In this document: in pieces, positions 19,222 through 30,200 of the stretch
How positions within the stretch are numbered: position 1 is the first letter of the stretch
Layout: every line of letters starts with the position of its first letter
Assembly: GCA_963664245.1 (NCBI GenBank)
Contig: OY760934.1
Span: 1,798,001 to 1,862,000 of the forward strand
Source: GCA-2711565 sp963664245
GTDB lineage: Bacteria; Bacteroidota; Bacteroidia; Bacteroidales; GCA-2711565
DNA length: 64,000 nucleotides
Direction of reading: 5' to 3'
Made by a program: the position numbers and the translations under genes
The notes under the pieces: generated by a model
What the model was told of the DNA's origin: nothing
Seen by the model: only the letters and a program-made list of their open reading frames with translations
The model's database searches: none

Positions 19222-20442
19222 TTATTCCTTTTCTTTAATCAGTAAAGCTTCCTCTGAAATTGAGAACCTCACGCTGGATGTTTTTTCAATAAGTGCAATA
19301 AAATCGTCAAGAGGTTTATTCTTATTAATGGCCCCTGTAAACCGGATGTGTTTCATATACTCGTTATCAAAGAATATTTCGAGCCCGTACCAACGATGTA
19401 TAAGGCTCGCTATTTCTTGCAGCTCAAGATTGTTAAAAATGTATACTCCCTGAACCCATGAAGTAAAGAGAGCAGGGTTTACATTTCGTTTGTTAAAAGA
19501 ACCGTCCGATCCCATGATGGCTTGTTCGCCGGGAGTAAGAATCAAAGACGTCTTCTCTGAAGACAAATTTTCCATATCCCCGGTAACGTTAAAATGAGAA
19601 ACCTGAACAGAACCCTCCAGCAAGGTTGTCAAAATTTCCGCTTTATTTTCGTAGGCAGAAATGTTGAACTTCGTTCCCAGAACCTTAACATCCGATCGGC
19701 CATTTACATCAACAATAAAAGGATGTTCGCTGTCTTTAGCCACTTCAAAATAAGCTTCACCTTGAAGGTAAACTTTTCGTGTGTTGCCTTTAAAACAAAT
19801 GGGGTATCTTAATTCTGTTTCATTGTTTAACCAAACTTTCGTCCCGTCTGAAAGGCTTAGCCGATAGCCACCATTTAGTGTTGAAGAAGTTTTTAAGGTA
19901 TTCAATATTTCCTCTTCAGTTTTTTTATTGTTTATTTCTTCGGGGGTAGTATATATGAGCTGGCTATTTTCATTTTTGGTTCTTACCTCCTCGTAAATTT
20001 CGAGTTTAGCTCCCTGCGATTTTTCAAGGTCAATGGTTTTTCCGTCATCCAAAATCAAAACCGCTTTAGCATGCTGAACCATATTTCGCTGAACCAAGCG
20101 CTGATATTTATTGGATTGCTGGTTATTATATAAAAAATAAGCTACTGCTAACGGAAGCACAAACACCGCAGCCCAACGCCCAACTTTGCACCATATTTCC
20201 CTTGAAGTTTGTTTTGGAGAAATCCGTTGGTGTAAAATTTTCTTTGATTTTTCCAGATCAATGCAATCGTATAAAGCAAACCGTTCTTCAATATTCTGAG
20301 CACTAATAATACTGTGATATAACGAAACATTCTCATCCGATTCAGACACCCATTGATCCAGTTCAGCTTTTTCGTTTTCGGTAAGAACATCCAGCTGTTT
20401 TTTTACTATTATTTCCCGTATTCTTAATATTTTATCAATCAT
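19222..20442 (-). CDS. FecR-family anti-sigma factor
   Basis: 406 aa. Cytoplasmic N-terminus, one transmembrane helix at about 89-106 (RWAAVFVLPLAVAYFLYNN), periplasmic FecR domain with YRLSLSDGTKVWLNNETELR and VLGTKFNISAY, and a DUF4974-like C-terminus. It lies between the sigma gene (64-nt gap) and susC, and should hold the sigma factor inactive until the STN domain of the loaded transporter signals. Confidence 0.92.
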   Translation of the reverse strand: MIDKILRIREIIVKKQLDVLTENEKAELDQWVSESDENVSLYHSIISAQNIEERFALYDCIDLEKSKKILHQRISPKQTSREIWCKVGRWAAVFVLPLAVAYFLYNNQQSNKYQRLVQRNMVQHAKAVLILDDGKTIDLEKSQGAKLEIYEEVRTKNENSQLIYTTPEEINNKKTEEEILNTLKTSSTLNGGYRLSLSDGTKVWLNNETELRYPICFKGNTRKVYLQGEAYFEVAKDSEHPFIVDVNGRSDVKVLGTKFNISAYENKAEILTTLLEGSVQVSHFNVTGDMENLSSEKTSLILTPGEQAIMGSDGSFNKRNVNPALFTSWVQGVYIFNNLELQEIASLIHRWYGLEIFFDNEYMKHIRFTGAINKNKPLDDFIALIEKTSSVRFSISEEALLIKEKE

Positions 20443-20506
20443 AAAAGAGATATATTATATATAATGTTTTAAAACGAAAAAGGAGGTATTCGGAAAGTAA
20501 TATTTT

Positions 20507-21064
20507 TTACAATCCCAACAAAATAAACAAAAGGAGCTCGTGGTCTTTCATTTTTTCGCGCAACATTTGATACCCAACTTTTTTATGGGTTTTTACCGTA
20601 TTTTTTGAGATTTCAAGCATTTCTGCTATTTCTTCGTTACGGTAGCCTTTCATGCCAAGTATGATTACGTTTTTACGTTTCTCTGACAAGCCTTCAATTC
20701 CCTGATAAAGCAAGCGGTATACTTCTTCGGTGAGAATACGTTTCTGTAGATCTTCTTCGGTTTCCAATATTTTGAGCTGCTCTTCCGAGTATTTATTGGC
20801 AATTTTCTGATGGCGTAACAAATTGAGGCAATTATTCTGGATCGATTTATACAAATAAGATTTTAAGGAAACACTATTAGTAAACGATAGTTTTTTTTCC
20901 CACAAATAACAAAAAAGATCCTGCACAATATCCTCACTGCTTATCTGATCGTTTAAAAAAGAATAAGCAAAACCGACCAATCCTTTATAATATTGGTCGT
21001 AAATTTTATCAAAAATTTTCTTGTCAATAATGATATTGTCCAATTGGGCTTTTTTACCGTGCAT
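20507..21064 (-). CDS. ECF RNA polymerase sigma factor (sigma-70 family)
   Basis: 185 aa. Region 2 at about residues 18-85 (YDQYYKGLVGFAYSFLNDQ, VQDLFCYLWEKK) and region 4 with helix-turn-helix YRNEEIAEMLEISKNTVKTH. It is the first gene of the sigma-fecR-susC-susD set on the minus strand. The short hydrophobic tail LLLFILLGL is unusual but common enough in Bacteroidota ECF factors. Confidence 0.92.
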   Translation of the reverse strand: MHGKKAQLDNIIIDKKIFDKIYDQYYKGLVGFAYSFLNDQISSEDIVQDLFCYLWEKKLSFTNSVSLKSYLYKSIQNNCLNLLRHQKIANKYSEEQLKILETEEDLQKRILTEEVYRLLYQGIEGLSEKRKNVIILGMKGYRNEEIAEMLEISKNTVKTHKKVGYQMLREKMKDHELLLFILLGL

Positions 21065-21204
21065 TAATTCCCGAAAATTGGAGACTAAATTAAATAAATT
21101 TTTAGTTAAGCAATGGGAGATAAGTCAAGATGTTTTACAAGTCCCTGAATTTGAATAAAATAACCTGGTTTAGGTTTTGCAAAATAAAATTCAGGTCTTA
21201 CTAA

Positions 21205-21246
21205 AAAGAACTTCAGCCGCCCAAAATGAATTGGACAAGCTGAAGT
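21205..21246 (-). terminator. Rho-independent terminator of the RND efflux operon
   Basis: Arms ACTTCAGC (21210-21217) and GCTGAAGT (21239-21246) with a loop of about 21 nt, 33 nt after the stop of the outer-membrane factor gene. On the minus strand the stem is followed by TCTTTTTAG. Confidence 0.7.
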
Positions 21247-21278
21247 AAAGGATGTTATTGAAAAGGGAATCTTTAGTC

Positions 21279-22604
21279 TTAGTTTGCTTCGATTATTCCG
21301 CCTGTAAGCCGTAATAATTCGGTGTGTGTATCCAGCAAATTATACATGGCTTCGTACTGACTAATGGCCGTATTCAGGTACAACAACTGAATATCACGAT
21401 AATTGAAAGAATTAATCGCCCCCACTTTAAATTTTTCGGTGGCAATCTCCAAATTCAATTTTGCACTCTCTAAATTAGCTTCCGAAACATTGTACAATTG
21501 CTTGTTAATACTAAACAAATCGTACAAATTAATCAGCACGTTGTTCAGTTGAAGTTCCATTTCTTCGATGCTGATTTCGCCAATACGTTCGTCAATTTTC
21601 GCCAACTGAATGGCACTACGGGTATTCCCGCCATCGAATAAGGTAAAGTTTAGCGAAAGGTTGGCATAAATATTATAATTGTTGGTGTATGTTTTTCCGT
21701 AAGAACCCTCACTTTCGTATTTCGAGCGGGTCATTGTATTATAGTGGGCTGCCCCGGTATTCAGCACCAGCGAAGGGAGCATCCCTCCTTTTTGGAACTG
21801 AACCTCTTTCTTTAAAATTTTTTGATTGATGTATTGGTTCTTCAAGGTTTGGTTGTTCGCCATCATTTTGTCCATCAAATCGCCCAGCACATAATTATTT
21901 GCAATAACCGGAAGTTTATCCGTCAGCTCAAAACGTTTTACCGATTCTTCGCCCAACAACTGATTTAGGTTCAGGATAGCATTTTTTACATTTAACTGCT
22001 GGAGCAAATAATTTATAGAATCGCTTAAAAAAGCATTCTTGGCCTGCAACACATCAAAAGTAACCGAACTCCCGAATTCTTTCTTTTGCATCTCGTAATC
22101 GTAACGATCCTTTGAGATTCCTTTTAGTGATTCCATAACATTCAATTTTTCTTTTTGTAATTGAACATCATAATAAGCCAAGATAATGGCTTGTATGGTA
22201 TTCTCAATCACTACCTGTTCATTCCCTTCGGAATATTGCTGCAAAAGATCCAGTTTTGCCTTTGAAATATTAACCCTGAAACCGCCAAAAACGGTCCAAT
22301 TTACATTCACATTCGGGGAAATGGCATGGGTAAATGTTTGGCTGCGTTCGTTAGTAGTTGTGGGATACATATCGGCATAGCTATTATTAAGCGAAGCACC
22401 AAGAATAATGGCAGGATATCTGCCGGCAGTTCCCCAGGAATTATTAATATCGGCTTTTTCAACATTCAGGCCGGAGATTTTTATTTGAAAATTATTTTCG
22501 AGCCCCAGTTGAATGGCCCCACTCAGGCTCAGGCTACGTTGCGCCTGAACAGGAAGTGCCATCACACCAAATAAAAAGCTTAAAAAAATGATTATTTTTT
22601 TCAT
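21279..22604 (-). CDS. TolC-family outer-membrane efflux protein
   Basis: 441 aa. Signal peptide to VQAQ (about residue 21), then two repeats of the long coiled-coil/beta-strand fold typical of OEP (PF02321) proteins, each with a helical hairpin. It forms the exit duct of the tripartite pump. It is the last gene of the operon MFP-RND-OMF and follows the RND gene by 20 nt. Confidence 0.9.
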   Translation of the reverse strand: MKKIIIFLSFLFGVMALPVQAQRSLSLSGAIQLGLENNFQIKISGLNVEKADINNSWGTAGRYPAIILGASLNNSYADMYPTTTNERSQTFTHAISPNVNVNWTVFGGFRVNISKAKLDLLQQYSEGNEQVVIENTIQAIILAYYDVQLQKEKLNVMESLKGISKDRYDYEMQKKEFGSSVTFDVLQAKNAFLSDSINYLLQQLNVKNAILNLNQLLGEESVKRFELTDKLPVIANNYVLGDLMDKMMANNQTLKNQYINQKILKKEVQFQKGGMLPSLVLNTGAAHYNTMTRSKYESEGSYGKTYTNNYNIYANLSLNFTLFDGGNTRSAIQLAKIDERIGEISIEEMELQLNNVLINLYDLFSINKQLYNVSEANLESAKLNLEIATEKFKVGAINSFNYRDIQLLYLNTAISQYEAMYNLLDTHTELLRLTGGIIEAN

Positions 22605-22624
22605 CTCTAATATTTTATCAACTA

Positions 22625-25600
22625 TTAATCAATTACTTTTTTACTGTAAATAAGTGTTTTTTCCACCTCTTCCGGTTTCCTAACCCGACCATCATAAATC
22701 CACAAAACAAAGCGTTTAAAATCGTTCAAAACCAGGATAAGTACAGGAAACAGAACCAGAATAAAAGCGGTTCCTATAAACACACCATAAGCCAACGAAA
22801 CAGCCATCGGTTTCAGGAACTGCGCCTGAAAACTTTTCTCGAGAATAATCGGGTAAAGCCCTACCGTTGTTGTAAGCGTGGTTAAAACAATGGCCCTGAA
22901 CCTTGCAATACCGGCATTAAACACCGCTTCCCTAACTTTGAATCCTTCAAGTAACAGCGAGTTATATTTTGAAAGGAACACCACCGCATCATTGATAATT
23001 ACCCCGGAAAGAGCTACCATTCCCCAGGCACTAAGCATTGAAAGAGGCAAGCCTTCGATGCCATGACCCCAGGCAACCCCTAACCAAGCCAGAGGGATCA
23101 TCATAATAATGATAAGTCCCTGGGAAGCAGACTTAAAATGGATCATAATGATGACAATAATAATCATAAAAGCTATTCCGAAATTGCTGACAAGATCCGA
23201 TTGTGTTTCTTCACTGCTACGTTGTTGACCTTGGTATTCTACTCTAACACCACGGTATTTTGATAAAATCGGGGGCAGTATTTTGGTTCGAACTTCCTCA
23301 AGAATTGGAGGAACAGGTTCCAAAGGATCAACCATATCCGCATTTACCCTAATCTCGCGTGAACCATTAAAGCGTTTAATATTTACCGGACCACGTTCAA
23401 CGGTATATTCAGCCAGCTCCGAAAGCGGGAACTCACCCATTGCTGTCCGGATACGCATGTTATCTAACTGGCCAATATTCAAACGGTCGGTTTTAGGGTA
23501 ACGAACCCAAACCCGAAGTTCATCTTTGCCTTGTTGCAAACGCTGTGCCTGACCTCCAAAAAATCCCTGACGGACCTGGTTGGTCAAAGTCATTTCATTC
23601 AAGCCTAAGAAGTAAGCTTTGGATTTCAATTTAAGACGAACTTCTTGTTTACCAACAGCATTATTTTCAGTAATATTATTAATGGCAGCAATATTTTTCA
23701 TCCCCTCCATCAACTCAATTTTCGCCTTGTTGAGTTCTTCCAAATCTTTGCCCAGCAAACTGATAGAAACCGGGGTGCCAAAAGTATTTCTTCCGGCCAT
23801 GGTCAATTTTTCGGCTTCGGGGATTTTCCCTGTTTTTTCACGAACCCGGTCAACAATTTCATAACTGCTTATCTCAGCACCTTCCAGGTCGCGGAGCAAC
23901 ACAAAAATATTCCCTGCATGTGAACCACTTTCCTCTCCGTTAAACGCATTCCCAAGGTTCACAAAGGTAAAATCTATAAAATTTGCCGTATCGTTAAATT
24001 CTCGTTTTAAATCTTCATTAACGGCCCAAATGGCATCATCAATCTTATTCAATTTTTCAATGGTGTTGCGTTCGCCCGAACCGGGTTTAAAAGCCAAATC
24101 AACTGTAAATTGATCGAATGGAATAGAAGGGAAAAACGTTGATTTTATAATTCCGCCCTGCAGCAAACCAACAGTAATGAAAAACAGGGCTATCGGCACA
24201 ACGGCAAAGATATATTTGTACCTTAAAATAAATCGTAAAGATCGTCCATATAATTTATCACGCATCAACACCAGGAATTTTTCCAAGCTGGCCCTGATTG
24301 TTTTGGCAAATACCGTACGGTTATTCGAACGCAAAATATGCTTGCTCCCTAAGTGAGCAGGCAATACAAAGAAGGCCTCCAGCAACGAGAATCCCAAACT
24401 AAAAACTACCACAAAGGCCATCTCGTACATCATTTGCATCCTTCCCGAAGTAATAAACATTAAGGGCAAAAAAGCGATAATGGTGGTTATTACTGAAGTA
24501 AATACAGCCGGGAGTACTTCCATCGTACCATCGATAGCCGCACGTTTGGGGCTTTTCCCTTTTTCGAAATGTGAAAATATATTTTCGGCAATTACAATGC
24601 CGTCATCCACCAAAATACCAACCACCAAAATCATCCCGAATAACGAAACCATATTAATAGTAATCCCTGCTTGCGCGGCAAGAATAAACATTGCCAGAAA
24701 TGAAAATGGAATCCCAAATGCAACCCAAAGCGATAAGCGAAAACTTAAAAATAAAGTTAATGTTACAACAATCAACAACAAGCCAATACCACCGTTTTTA
24801 TACAATAAATTTAAACGGCCACCCAGCATGTCAAAAAAGTTAAAAGTTACATACAGGGTAACATCCGAGTGTTTTTGGTTAAACTCCTCAACATAATCCA
24901 AACAAAAATCTTTGATCTCTTTTAAATCTTCTTCAGGTAATTTATTAATATTAAAGGAAATTGAAGGCTTGCCATTCATTGTTGTACCACTTGCCACGTC
25001 GGCAAATTGCAAATGAACTTTGGCAATATCTCCGATACGTAAGTAGCTTCCATCCGGATTTGCTCTCAGAATAATGGATTCAATTTTTCCCGGATCAACA
25101 CTACGCGAACGTAAACGGATTAATATCTCTTCTTCCTGCGATTTAATTTGTCCCCCGGAAATATCCCTGTTATTGAATGAAATAGCCCGTTCAATTTCAT
25201 CAAAAGTAATATTATAACGGCGAAGGTTTTCTTCCGGAACCTCAACCGATAACTCCAGCGAGGGATATCCCCCAACTGAAATTTGCGACATTACCCCTGA
25301 ATTATACAGATCGATTTCGATCTCGTCGGCATATTTTTTTAAGGTCTGCAAATCAACATCTCCCGAAATACCCAAGAACATGGCAAAAGTTGAATTCCGC
25401 TGTTTAAATACAATGGGTTTTTCGGCATCCACAGGCATCGAGCTAATGCCATCAACGGCATTTTTAACTTCCATCAGGGTTTCATCAATATCGTACTCAC
25501 CGGTAGTTTCAATTTGAACACGGCTAAAATTTTCAGAAGAAGTAGAATTTATTTCTTTAATCCCGGCCAGTCCACGAAGAGCTTCTTCAATCCGCACGGT

Positions 25601-25795
25601 AATTCCTTCTTCCATTTCTTTAGGAGAGGCTCCCGGATAAGAAACAGACACCACAATATTCCGGGTTGAAAATTCAGGAAAGAACGACTTCTTCATTTGA
25701 AACGCAAGGCTAAAAAGCCCGGCCAGCATGATTACAAAAATCACGATATTGGCATAAAAGGGATATTTTACAAATAGGCTTACTATTTTTTTCAT
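22625..25795 (-). CDS. RND-family efflux transporter, inner-membrane subunit (AcrB/MMPL class)
   Basis: 1056 aa with 12 predicted transmembrane helices and two large periplasmic loops after TM1 and TM7. The paired aspartates of the proton relay are present in TM4 (Asp397-Asp398 in VGILVDDGIVIAENIF). The order MFP, RND, OMF in one operon fits a drug, bile-salt or other small-molecule exporter. Substrate range cannot be read from sequence. Confidence 0.93.
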   Translation of the reverse strand: MKKIVSLFVKYPFYANIVIFVIMLAGLFSLAFQMKKSFFPEFSTRNIVVSVSYPGASPKEMEEGITVRIEEALRGLAGIKEINSTSSENFSRVQIETTGEYDIDETLMEVKNAVDGISSMPVDAEKPIVFKQRNSTFAMFLGISGDVDLQTLKKYADEIEIDLYNSGVMSQISVGGYPSLELSVEVPEENLRRYNITFDEIERAISFNNRDISGGQIKSQEEEILIRLRSRSVDPGKIESIILRANPDGSYLRIGDIAKVHLQFADVASGTTMNGKPSISFNINKLPEEDLKEIKDFCLDYVEEFNQKHSDVTLYVTFNFFDMLGGRLNLLYKNGGIGLLLIVVTLTLFLSFRLSLWVAFGIPFSFLAMFILAAQAGITINMVSLFGMILVVGILVDDGIVIAENIFSHFEKGKSPKRAAIDGTMEVLPAVFTSVITTIIAFLPLMFITSGRMQMMYEMAFVVVFSLGFSLLEAFFVLPAHLGSKHILRSNNRTVFAKTIRASLEKFLVLMRDKLYGRSLRFILRYKYIFAVVPIALFFITVGLLQGGIIKSTFFPSIPFDQFTVDLAFKPGSGERNTIEKLNKIDDAIWAVNEDLKREFNDTANFIDFTFVNLGNAFNGEESGSHAGNIFVLLRDLEGAEISSYEIVDRVREKTGKIPEAEKLTMAGRNTFGTPVSISLLGKDLEELNKAKIELMEGMKNIAAINNITENNAVGKQEVRLKLKSKAYFLGLNEMTLTNQVRQGFFGGQAQRLQQGKDELRVWVRYPKTDRLNIGQLDNMRIRTAMGEFPLSELAEYTVERGPVNIKRFNGSREIRVNADMVDPLEPVPPILEEVRTKILPPILSKYRGVRVEYQGQQRSSEETQSDLVSNFGIAFMIIIVIIMIHFKSASQGLIIIMMIPLAWLGVAWGHGIEGLPLSMLSAWGMVALSGVIINDAVVFLSKYNSLLLEGFKVREAVFNAGIARFRAIVLTTLTTTVGLYPIILEKSFQAQFLKPMAVSLAYGVFIGTAFILVLFPVLILVLNDFKRFVLWIYDGRVRKPEEVEKTLIYSKKVID

Positions 25796-25841
25796 CTTAC
25801 AAAATTTCTTTTACAGATTTTTACCAATGGTGAGACTGAGC

Positions 25842-26969
25842 TTATTTCAAAATCTCAACTTTCATTCCTTCACTAACACTAATTAAAGGTTCAACCACCA
25901 AAGTTTTTCCTTCTTCTACTCCGGAAAAAATCAATGTTTTTTGGTTTATTTTATGAACGCGGATGCCCTGTTTTTTCAAACAACCATTTTCAACAACGTA
26001 CACTTGATTATCGTCAAAAACTGCACTACGCGGCATTTCCATAACATTCTCAATGGGTTCACCGGAAAATTCAGCATTCAGATACATGCCTTCAAAAAGC
26101 TTTACTTTTGACTGAGGATAAATAGAAACAAACACGCTGGCCGATTGGGTTTCGGGTTTTACAAAATCCGAAATACGGACAATTTTAGCTTTCAAAGGCT
26201 CATCGGAAACAGGGGTAAAAACAAGTACCTCATCGCCAATATTCAGCCATTGAACATCTTCGGTTTTCACCGGAACCTCCAGTTCCATGCGGCTGGTTTG
26301 AATAATTGTTCCTATCCGGCTCCCGGTATTCACGGTTGATCCAACTTCAATATTAACCCCGGTAAACGAACCACTAAACGGCGCGCGGATTTCATATTTA
26401 TCGAAGCGAATTTCCGAGCTTTTAATGGTAAAATAATCGTTTAAGATGCTCCGGCTAGCCAAAAAGGTTTTTTCTTTATCCGATTTTACCGATGGAATTT
26501 CAGGCAATTTCTCAGCAATATCAATCGCATTGAAGAAATTTAACCAAGCCTTGTAATTTTCCGGGTAATCAATTTTTAAATCGGGCAATGCATTTGCCAG
26601 GGTATTTAAAAAACGACTTTTCGAAGCCATCAAATTATTTTTGGCTTCGCCATCAAAAACTTTCGCCAATAAATCGCCTTTTTTAAATTTTTGTCCTTTT
26701 TTAAGCGGAACATCTCCATTCAACACCTTTCCCTGAACTTCAGAAATAACATCTACGGTATTCAGTGAACCCAAACGGCCACCTTCTTTTACCATTGGTG
26801 TTATTTTTTCATACTTTACAGGTTTGGCTTTCACAAATATTTTTGCTTCAACAGGCGGTTTTTCTTCAGGTTTTTCCTTTAGGCTTTTAAAATAACTCAT
26901 TAAACCAAAACTTCCACCCAATATTGCAACAATTGCAATCACTATAATTGTAAGTCGTTTTGAACTCAT
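25842..26969 (-). CDS. RND efflux periplasmic adaptor (membrane fusion protein)
   Basis: 375 aa. An N-terminal membrane anchor/signal (about residues 6-27) is followed by the lipoyl halves (GSLNTVDVISEVQGKVLNGD; IRAPFSGSFTGVNIEVGSTV), a short helical hairpin, and a beta-barrel/MP domain. It joins the RND pump to the TolC-type duct. First gene of the operon; its upstream region has a -7 box and a tandem operator-like repeat. Confidence 0.92.
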   Translation of the reverse strand: MSSKRLTIIVIAIVAILGGSFGLMSYFKSLKEKPEEKPPVEAKIFVKAKPVKYEKITPMVKEGGRLGSLNTVDVISEVQGKVLNGDVPLKKGQKFKKGDLLAKVFDGEAKNNLMASKSRFLNTLANALPDLKIDYPENYKAWLNFFNAIDIAEKLPEIPSVKSDKEKTFLASRSILNDYFTIKSSEIRFDKYEIRAPFSGSFTGVNIEVGSTVNTGSRIGTIIQTSRMELEVPVKTEDVQWLNIGDEVLVFTPVSDEPLKAKIVRISDFVKPETQSASVFVSIYPQSKVKLFEGMYLNAEFSGEPIENVMEMPRSAVFDDNQVYVVENGCLKKQGIRVHKINQKTLIFSGVEEGKTLVVEPLISVSEGMKVEILK

Positions 26970-27014
26970 AATATCTTTTTTAAATGCTATTTAAACTTAT
27001 TTTTAAAATTGCAA

Positions 27015-27086
27015 CAAAACTAGCCCTATGACATTTCTCTAAAAACCCAAAATCGGTAAATGAAGGGTTTTAGTCGGTAAATGAAG
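27015..27086 (-). promoter_or_regulatory. Promoter and tandem operator upstream of the RND operon
   Basis: On the minus strand a -7 box TAGTTTTG (plus 27015-27022) fits TAnnTTTG and lies 45 nt before the adaptor start. Upstream are two exact 13-bp copies of CTTCATTTACCGA (plus 27053-27065 and 27074-27086) in direct orientation, 21 bp apart, i.e. two helical turns on the same face. There is no good -33 TTTG at the usual spacing, which would fit a promoter needing an activator bound at the repeats. Confidence 0.55.
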
Positions 27087-27188
27087 TAAAAAAGGAAGTT
27101 GCTGTTTGGTCATCAAATAAATTCACAAATTACCTCCAAAAATAATTGTTGGGAAGTCTATTACAGTGAAAATTAACAGCTTTTTAAC

Positions 27189-27218
27189 ATAAGAGGGAAC
27201 CATACGGTTCCCTCTTAT
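27189..27218. terminator. Perfect 13-bp hairpin downstream of the Asp-box gene
   Basis: Arms ATAAGAGGGAACC (27189-27201) and GGTTCCCTCTTAT (27206-27218) around a 4-nt loop, 23 nt after the stop at 27241. The T-tract after it on the minus strand is poor, but position and stability fit a transcript end. Confidence 0.6.
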
Positions 27219-27240
27219 AAAATACTTTAATGGCTAAAAA

Positions 27241-30200
27241 TTAATTCCAATCGGGTAAACTCCCGCTAATACTCGGAGCCCCGTATTGTTTTAATTCTTC
27301 TTCAAGAGCTTTAAGTTCAATTTCCTTAATTTTTTTAATTCGGTTATAAACCGGGGTGAACTGTTCAACAATACGATCATAATTATCTTTCATACTTTGA
27401 GTTGTACTTTGTGTATTTCCTCTTTGGTATGAAAACAATTTACCTAAACGGTCGTTAATGCTTGGAATGGCCGGCCAATTTTCTTCATCACTGGCTTTTG
27501 AAGGTTGCCCGTTAAATTCCCACATCACATCATCCAAATCTTTGGTTAATTTATCAGCTTTAACCATTAAACCAACCGGCACATTTGGAATATTGCTTAT
27601 AATTTGTTTGATCTCACCAACACGTTTTACCAATTCTCCGGCAACATTTTCAGTAGCACTAACCGTAGCATATAACTTAGCCGATTTTTGCTGGAAGGCA
27701 AACATCGCCTCACGATCTTCGGCTGGTAAAGTTACATTGTTCAAAGGTTCAACCTTAAACTCAACCGGACCGGCAAGGTTCGTAATTTCGCCCCTCACAT
27801 ACTGATCGATGGTTACAGTGTATTTGCCCGGAAGCACCAGGAAGATCCCATTAGAATTCTCGGTCGGGTTAAACTTATTATTTCTAAACCTTACCCATGG
27901 AGCCGCTGCTCTCAGGTTCCAGGTGGTGCGGTTAATTCCTTTTGAAACACCTTGTTTTATGCGATGTATTTCTTTGCCTGAAGCATCTTTAATTGTAAAA
28001 ATTAAATACGGTTTAACCTCGTTTTCTTCCGCACGTAATTCATCCATGCTGGGGATTGGGATTTTGGCTTTTTCTTTAAACAACTTGGCTTCTTCTTTTT
28101 TACGTATTTGTTTCAGTGTTTGGGGAGCCTCTTTAATGTAATAGGTAAAGGTTGCCCCAAATTCAGGATTATTGCCAAAAAATGGGGTAGAACCCTGCCC
28201 GTACTTTTTACTGGTTTGGATATAAGCCAAGGCATCTGGTATTTCAAATAAATAAGCATCTTTTTTAAAGAAAGCTTCGTTCAAATACCTGAGTGGTGCA
28301 TAATTATCCAAAACGTAGAAACCACGGCCAAAAGTAGCTACCACAAGGTCGGTTTCACCTTCGTGAATGGTCATATCTGGAATTTGAATATCCGGGATAC
28401 CAGCACTTAATCGGGTCCACGACCCCCCACCGTTAACCGTGAAATAAACACCGAATTCGGTTCCAACAAACAACAAATCAGGATTTACAAAATCCTGCTC
28501 AATGCTGTGAACCGATCCTTCCGGAAGGTTTCCGGTGATTGAGGTCCAGGTTTTACCTTTATCGGTACTTTTTAATAAATACGGTTTAAAATCATCTCTT
28601 TTCAAATTATTGAAAGCAGCATAAACCACATTGGCATCAAATTTAGAAGGAAGAATATCGCTTACATACGTATTTTCTGGAACACCGGGGAAGGTTTTTG
28701 TTTGGCTCCAGTTGGCCCCGTTATCTTCGATAGAAGAAATCACGCCGTCATCGGTTCCAACAAATAATAATCCTTGCTGAACCTTCGACTCAGCCAATGA
28801 AACCCCCATCCCGTACAAAGAGGTAGAAACATCTTTAGCAACCGCATCTATGCTCCAGTAATGATCCATTACCGGCCAAGTATTACGATCAATTTGGGCG
28901 GTAATATCATCGCTGATTACCTGCCAAGTATTTCCGCGGTCATCGCTGCGGAATACTTTATTTGCCGCCATGTACAAACGGGTGGGGCTGTGAGAACTTA
29001 CAATAAACGGAGTGTTCCAGTTCCATTTATAGGTTTTTTCGCCTTTGCGTGGCTGAGGTTTAACCCCAATGCTTTCGCCACTTTTCTTATCGTAGCGGTA
29101 AATGTTTCCGTATTGATATTCGGAGTAAACAATATTTGGATTGCCCGGTTCAACTGCCTGGCAGAATCCATCGCCACCCAGGGTAACAATCCATTCTGAT
29201 TCGGGAACACCATTGCTTGAAATATTTTGATTAGGTCCTCCCTGACTGTTGTTGTCTTGCGTTCCGCCAAAAATCCAGTAGAAAGGTTTCGAATCATCAA
29301 CAAAAACACGGTAAAACTGGGTAACCGGAAGGTTTGATTTGAAAATATAATTTTCGCCGGCATCATACGATTCATAAACTCCGCCATCGCCGCCAATCAT
29401 AAGGTGATTGGTATCGTCCGGGTCGATCCATATCGCATGGTCATCCACATGGCGGTCTTTATTACTTAATCTCTTCCAGGTTTTGCCACCATCTTCGGTA
29501 AAATGAGAATAGGTTTCAACCGAATAAACTTTATCAACATTTTTAGGATCGCAATAAATCTCGTTATAATATTGTCCGCTAGAGCTGTGGCTGCTCATTT
29601 TTTGCCAAGTTTCGCCACGATTGGTTGAACGGTAAAATCCGCCATTATCTTCGGCAGCTTCAACGATTAAATAAAGAACGTCGGGGTTCACCGGGGAAAT
29701 AGCAATTCCCATACCTCCGAGATGAACACCAGGAAGCCCTTTATTGATTTTCCGCCAGTTTTTACCACCATCGGTAGTTTTATAAACGGTTGACTCGGGG
29801 CCACCGCCAATTTTGGTGAACACATGACGGCGACGTTGCTCGGAAGTGGCATACAAAACCTCCGGGTTGCGCGGATCCATAAGCACATTATTGATACCGG
29901 TATGTTCGGAAACTTCCAAGACTTTGGCCCAAGTTTTACCACCATCAACGGTTTTATAAAGGCCGCGTTCGCCGCCCGATCCCCAGATAGAACCTTCGGC
30001 AGCAACATAAACGATGTCCGGATTTTCGGGGTTAATCACGATTCCGCCAATCTGACGAGAATCTTTCAGCCCCATGTTTTTCCAGCTCTTTCCGCCATCC
30101 ATACTTTTATATACACCATTGCCATAACCAATTACACGCTGGTGGTTGTTTTCGCCGGTTCCCAGCCATACTACATTGTGGTTAGTGGGGTCAATTTCAA

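Noticed and set aside
4717..21064. Polysaccharide utilisation loci in the strict sense
   Set aside because: There are susCD pairs but no glycoside hydrolase, lyase or SusE/F-type gene nearby, so I call them only nutrient-uptake loci.
23619..24896. Plus-strand frames inside the RND gene
   Set aside because: They are antisense shadows of a well-conserved transporter and lack any recognisable domain.
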